NCBI GenBank assembly: GCA_947450695.1
Contig: CANFWV010000004.1
Coordinates: 1 to 64,000, forward strand
Direction of reading: 5' to 3'
Origin: Comamonadaceae bacterium
GTDB taxonomy: Bacteria; Pseudomonadota; Gammaproteobacteria; Burkholderiales; Burkholderiaceae_C
DNA length: 64,000 nucleotides
Shown here piece by piece: positions 62,343 through 64,000 of this stretch (positions within the stretch are counted from its first letter, which is position 1; each line of letters starts with the position of its first letter). The notes beneath the pieces are model-generated. The model saw only the letters and a list, made by a program, of their open reading frames with translations, ran no database searches and was not told the DNA's origin. Position numbers and translations under genes: made by a program.

Positions 62343-63470
62343 ATGAAAATCCGCGCCGCCATTCTTGAATCCGTTGGACTCCCTGCACCCTATCGGCAGA
62401 GTCGTCCCCTGCGCATCCTGGAGGTCGACCTTGATCCGCCCCAGCACGGCGAGGTACTGGTGCGCATCCGCGCCGCAGGCCTCTGCCATTCTGATTTGTC
62501 GGTGATCAACGGCGACCGGCCTCGGCCGGTACCCATGGTGCTAGGACACGAAGCTGCCGCCGAAGTCGTCGAATGCGGCGCTGGCGTGACCGACCTCGCG
62601 CCGGGTGACCGCGTCGTGCTAGTGTTCATCCCGAGTTGTGGTTGCTGCACGCTTTGCGCAGAAGGCCGTCCGGCACTTTGCGAGCCAGGCGCCCTGAGCA
62701 ACAACGCAGGCACACTGCTCGGTGGTGGCAGACGCCTGAACAAGGGTGGTACGCCGATCAACCACCACATAGGTGTCTCGTGCTTTGCCGAGTACGCGGT
62801 TGTTTCGCGACACTCGTGCGTGAAGATCCAATCTGACATCTCGTATCCCGAGGCCGCACTGTTCGGCTGTGCCGTGCTGACCGGTGTTGGCGCAGTCGTG
62901 AACACCGCGAGACTGCAGGCAGGTAGCACGGCGGCCATACTCGGGCTTGGCGGCGTCGGCTTCAGCGCGTTGCTTGGGGCTGTCGCCAGCGGCGCACGCG
63001 AAATCGTCGCGATCGACCTCAATGAAGAAAAACTCAAACTCGCGCGCGAACTTGGCGCGACTGCGACGTTCAACGCGGGGCACCCCGACTGCGCCGAACA
63101 GATCCGTGAAATCACGAAAGGCGGAGTTGACTACGCATTCGAAATGGCAGGTGCGATTCCGGCGATGGAACTGGCATGGAAGATCACTCGGCGCGGCGGC
63201 AGCACGATCTCGGCCGGACTACCCAACCCAGCGCTACGGTTCCAGTTGCCACCAGTGACGCTGGTAGCCGAGGAGCGCACCTTGCGCGGAAGCTACATTG
63301 GATCGGCCGTTCCTGCGCGTGACATTCCACGTTACATCGACCTCTACCAGCGCGGCAAGCTGCCTGTTAACCGCCTGATGGGCGCGCAACTTGCGTTCGA
63401 TGACATCAACGAAGGTTTCGACCGCCTAGCGACCGGTCACGCGTTGCGGGATGTGGTGGTTTTCAAATGA
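62343..63470 (+). CDS. zinc-dependent alcohol dehydrogenase
   Basis: A 375-residue medium-chain dehydrogenase. The catalytic zinc Cys and Ser are in GLCHSDLSV, with His in LGHEAAAEV. The structural-zinc quartet is in PSCGCCTLCAEGRPALC, and the NAD motif is LGLGGVGFSAL (about 198-208). Overall it resembles class III/aryl-alcohol-type enzymes. It is last in the plus-strand operon, 264 bp after the ICL/PEPM gene; that gap shows no convincing gene. Confidence 0.92.
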   Translation: MKIRAAILESVGLPAPYRQSRPLRILEVDLDPPQHGEVLVRIRAAGLCHSDLSVINGDRPRPVPMVLGHEAAAEVVECGAGVTDLAPGDRVVLVFIPSCGCCTLCAEGRPALCEPGALSNNAGTLLGGGRRLNKGGTPINHHIGVSCFAEYAVVSRHSCVKIQSDISYPEAALFGCAVLTGVGAVVNTARLQAGSTAAILGLGGVGFSALLGAVASGAREIVAIDLNEEKLKLARELGATATFNAGHPDCAEQIREITKGGVDYAFEMAGAIPAMELAWKITRRGGSTISAGLPNPALRFQLPPVTLVAEERTLRGSYIGSAVPARDIPRYIDLYQRGKLPVNRLMGAQLAFDDINEGFDRLATGHALRDVVVFK

Positions 63471-63518
63471 TGAGGACAGCCATGCTGGTGACAGACCCGT
63501 GCAGGTATTGAACCCAGC

Positions 63519-63851
63519 TTAATCCTTGAGGCTCACCCCCAGAACATTTAGCTTTTTAGCCAAGGAAGCCCTGCGTTTAGCGGCCCTAGCCGCGGTTTCG
63601 ATGGCCGCTTGAATGGCCTTAGGCCCCTTTTGTTCAACCGCTTTGATCAATCCGAATTTGTGAGCCGCATCGGCATCCGCCCTCTTGAAAGTGGCGATGA
63701 GTTCGGCATGGGCAATGGATTGATTCACAAGGACCTTATTGTCTGAAGCACTATTTTCTGCGCATTTGCTGCAGATGCCCCCTGAAGGTGATGCGGTGCT
63801 AAAGGGTTGCACGTGTCTGTATAAAAGGGTCGATATAACCGACGAGAACAA
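63519..63851 (-). CDS. hypothetical protein
   Basis: A 110-residue reading frame. The C-terminal half is Lys/Ala-rich and helical (GPKAIQAAIETAARAAKRRA) and could bind nucleic acid; the N-terminal part carries CSKC. No family was recognised and no strong ribosome site was seen. It lies in the 485-bp gap between the alcohol dehydrogenase gene and the edge gene, convergent to the former. It may be a gene remnant or a real small protein. Confidence 0.35.
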   Translation of the reverse strand: MFSSVISTLLYRHVQPFSTASPSGGICSKCAENSASDNKVLVNQSIAHAELIATFKRADADAAHKFGLIKAVEQKGPKAIQAAIETAARAAKRRASLAKKLNVLGVSLKD

Positions 63852-63892
63852 GCATTAGAAAATGATCTTTAGCCACGCCGAGCAAAACCAAC

Positions 63893-63935
63893 GCACCATA
63901 AAAAAAGCCGCTTCACTGCGGCTTTTTTATGGTGC
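63893..63935. terminator. bidirectional Rho-independent terminator
   Basis: GCACCATA plus an A-run and GCCGC pairs with GCGGC, a T-run and ATGGTGC around a TTCACT loop, with a single extra A in the left arm. It lies 22 bp past the stop of the minus-strand gene cut by the right edge and can also stop transcripts from the left. Confidence 0.85.
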
Positions 63936-63956
63936 GGGCCGTGAAGCCAGCCAGCT

Positions 63957-64000
63957 TCAGCGGAAGCGGCTTTGAGGCACGACTTTGACGTCGCCCTGGA
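63957..64000 (-). CDS. 3' end of an unidentified minus-strand gene
   Basis: The last 13 codons and stop of a gene whose body lies beyond the right edge: the frame ends QGDVKVVPQSRFR then TGA. The terminator immediately downstream supports it as a true gene end. Too little remains to name the product. Confidence 0.5.
   Translation of the reverse strand, partial: QGDVKVVPQSRFR

Noticed and set aside
62095-62346. Possible small gene (MKNNRQITDK...) between the ICL/PEPM and alcohol dehydrogenase genes
   Set aside because: No ribosome site, no recognisable family, and it runs into the start of the next gene; the gap is more likely untranslated leader.

Overview
The window looks like a chromosomal segment of a betaproteobacterium, most likely Burkholderiales/Comamonadaceae (Rhodoferax, Polaromonas or Limnohabitans-like). 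The basis is the gene order rplY-pth, fdx-coaD-rsmD-M16 pair beside a divergent ftsY, a complete caa3-type cox cluster with DUF2909 and DUF2970 genes, a CIRCE-controlled rpoH, and six Bug-family (tripartite tricarboxylate) receptors. This is family-level recognition from reading; no database search was run. No tRNA, rRNA, CRISPR array or intact insertion sequence was seen.

Layout. 1-7.5 kb is housekeeping: ribosomal protein L25, peptidyl-tRNA hydrolase, a ferredoxin, CoaD, RsmD, an M16 peptidase pair and FtsY. 7.6-10.9 kb is a small acid-catabolism island (GntR regulator, Bug receptor, MmgE/PrpD protein) holding one palindromic repeat. 10.9-13.6 kb is a stress block: a small translational-machinery-type protein, a DksA/TraR-type zinc finger and rpoH behind a perfect CIRCE element, with about 0.8 kb of apparently decayed DNA between. 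13.5-16.0 kb is a flavin monooxygenase plus extradiol-dioxygenase pair. 16.0-25.5 kb is cytochrome c oxidase and its assembly genes (sco, ctaB, ctaA, an SCO-like protein, surf1, ctaE, DUF2970, ctaG, a 37-residue membrane protein, ctaD, ctaC). 25.8-28.0 kb holds a BioC-like methyltransferase, comF and trmL.

28.0-55.6 kb is the accessory core: nearly thirty genes on the minus strand, interrupted only by one LysR gene at 41.3 kb. It encodes a branched-chain-amino-acid-type ABC importer, four Bug receptors, a CoA-transferase plus citryl-CoA-lyase pair, two hydroxyquinol-type intradiol dioxygenases, small Dabb, YciI and NTF2-like proteins, a nitroreductase, maleylacetate reductase, two beta-hydroxyacid dehydrogenases, an AhpD-like protein, a two-subunit molybdenum hydroxylase, an ATZ/TRZ amidohydrolase, and pcaF-pcaJ-pcaI under a divergent IclR-type PcaR. 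Together these supply a full route hydroxyquinol -> maleylacetate -> 3-oxoadipate -> 3-oxoadipyl-CoA -> succinyl-CoA + acetyl-CoA. The upstream substrate is not identifiable from sequence; the molybdenum hydroxylase and amidohydrolase point to an N-heteroaromatic or amino-substituted ring, which is inference.

57.2-63.5 kb is a second catabolic operon on the plus strand: a HisD-family dehydrogenase, the tail of a deleted short-chain dehydrogenase, a LacI regulator, a small unknown protein, a Bug receptor, an isocitrate-lyase/PEP-mutase family enzyme and a zinc alcohol dehydrogenase. Two matching GCAT-N4-ATGC sites precede it. The right edge cuts a minus-strand gene just after its terminator.
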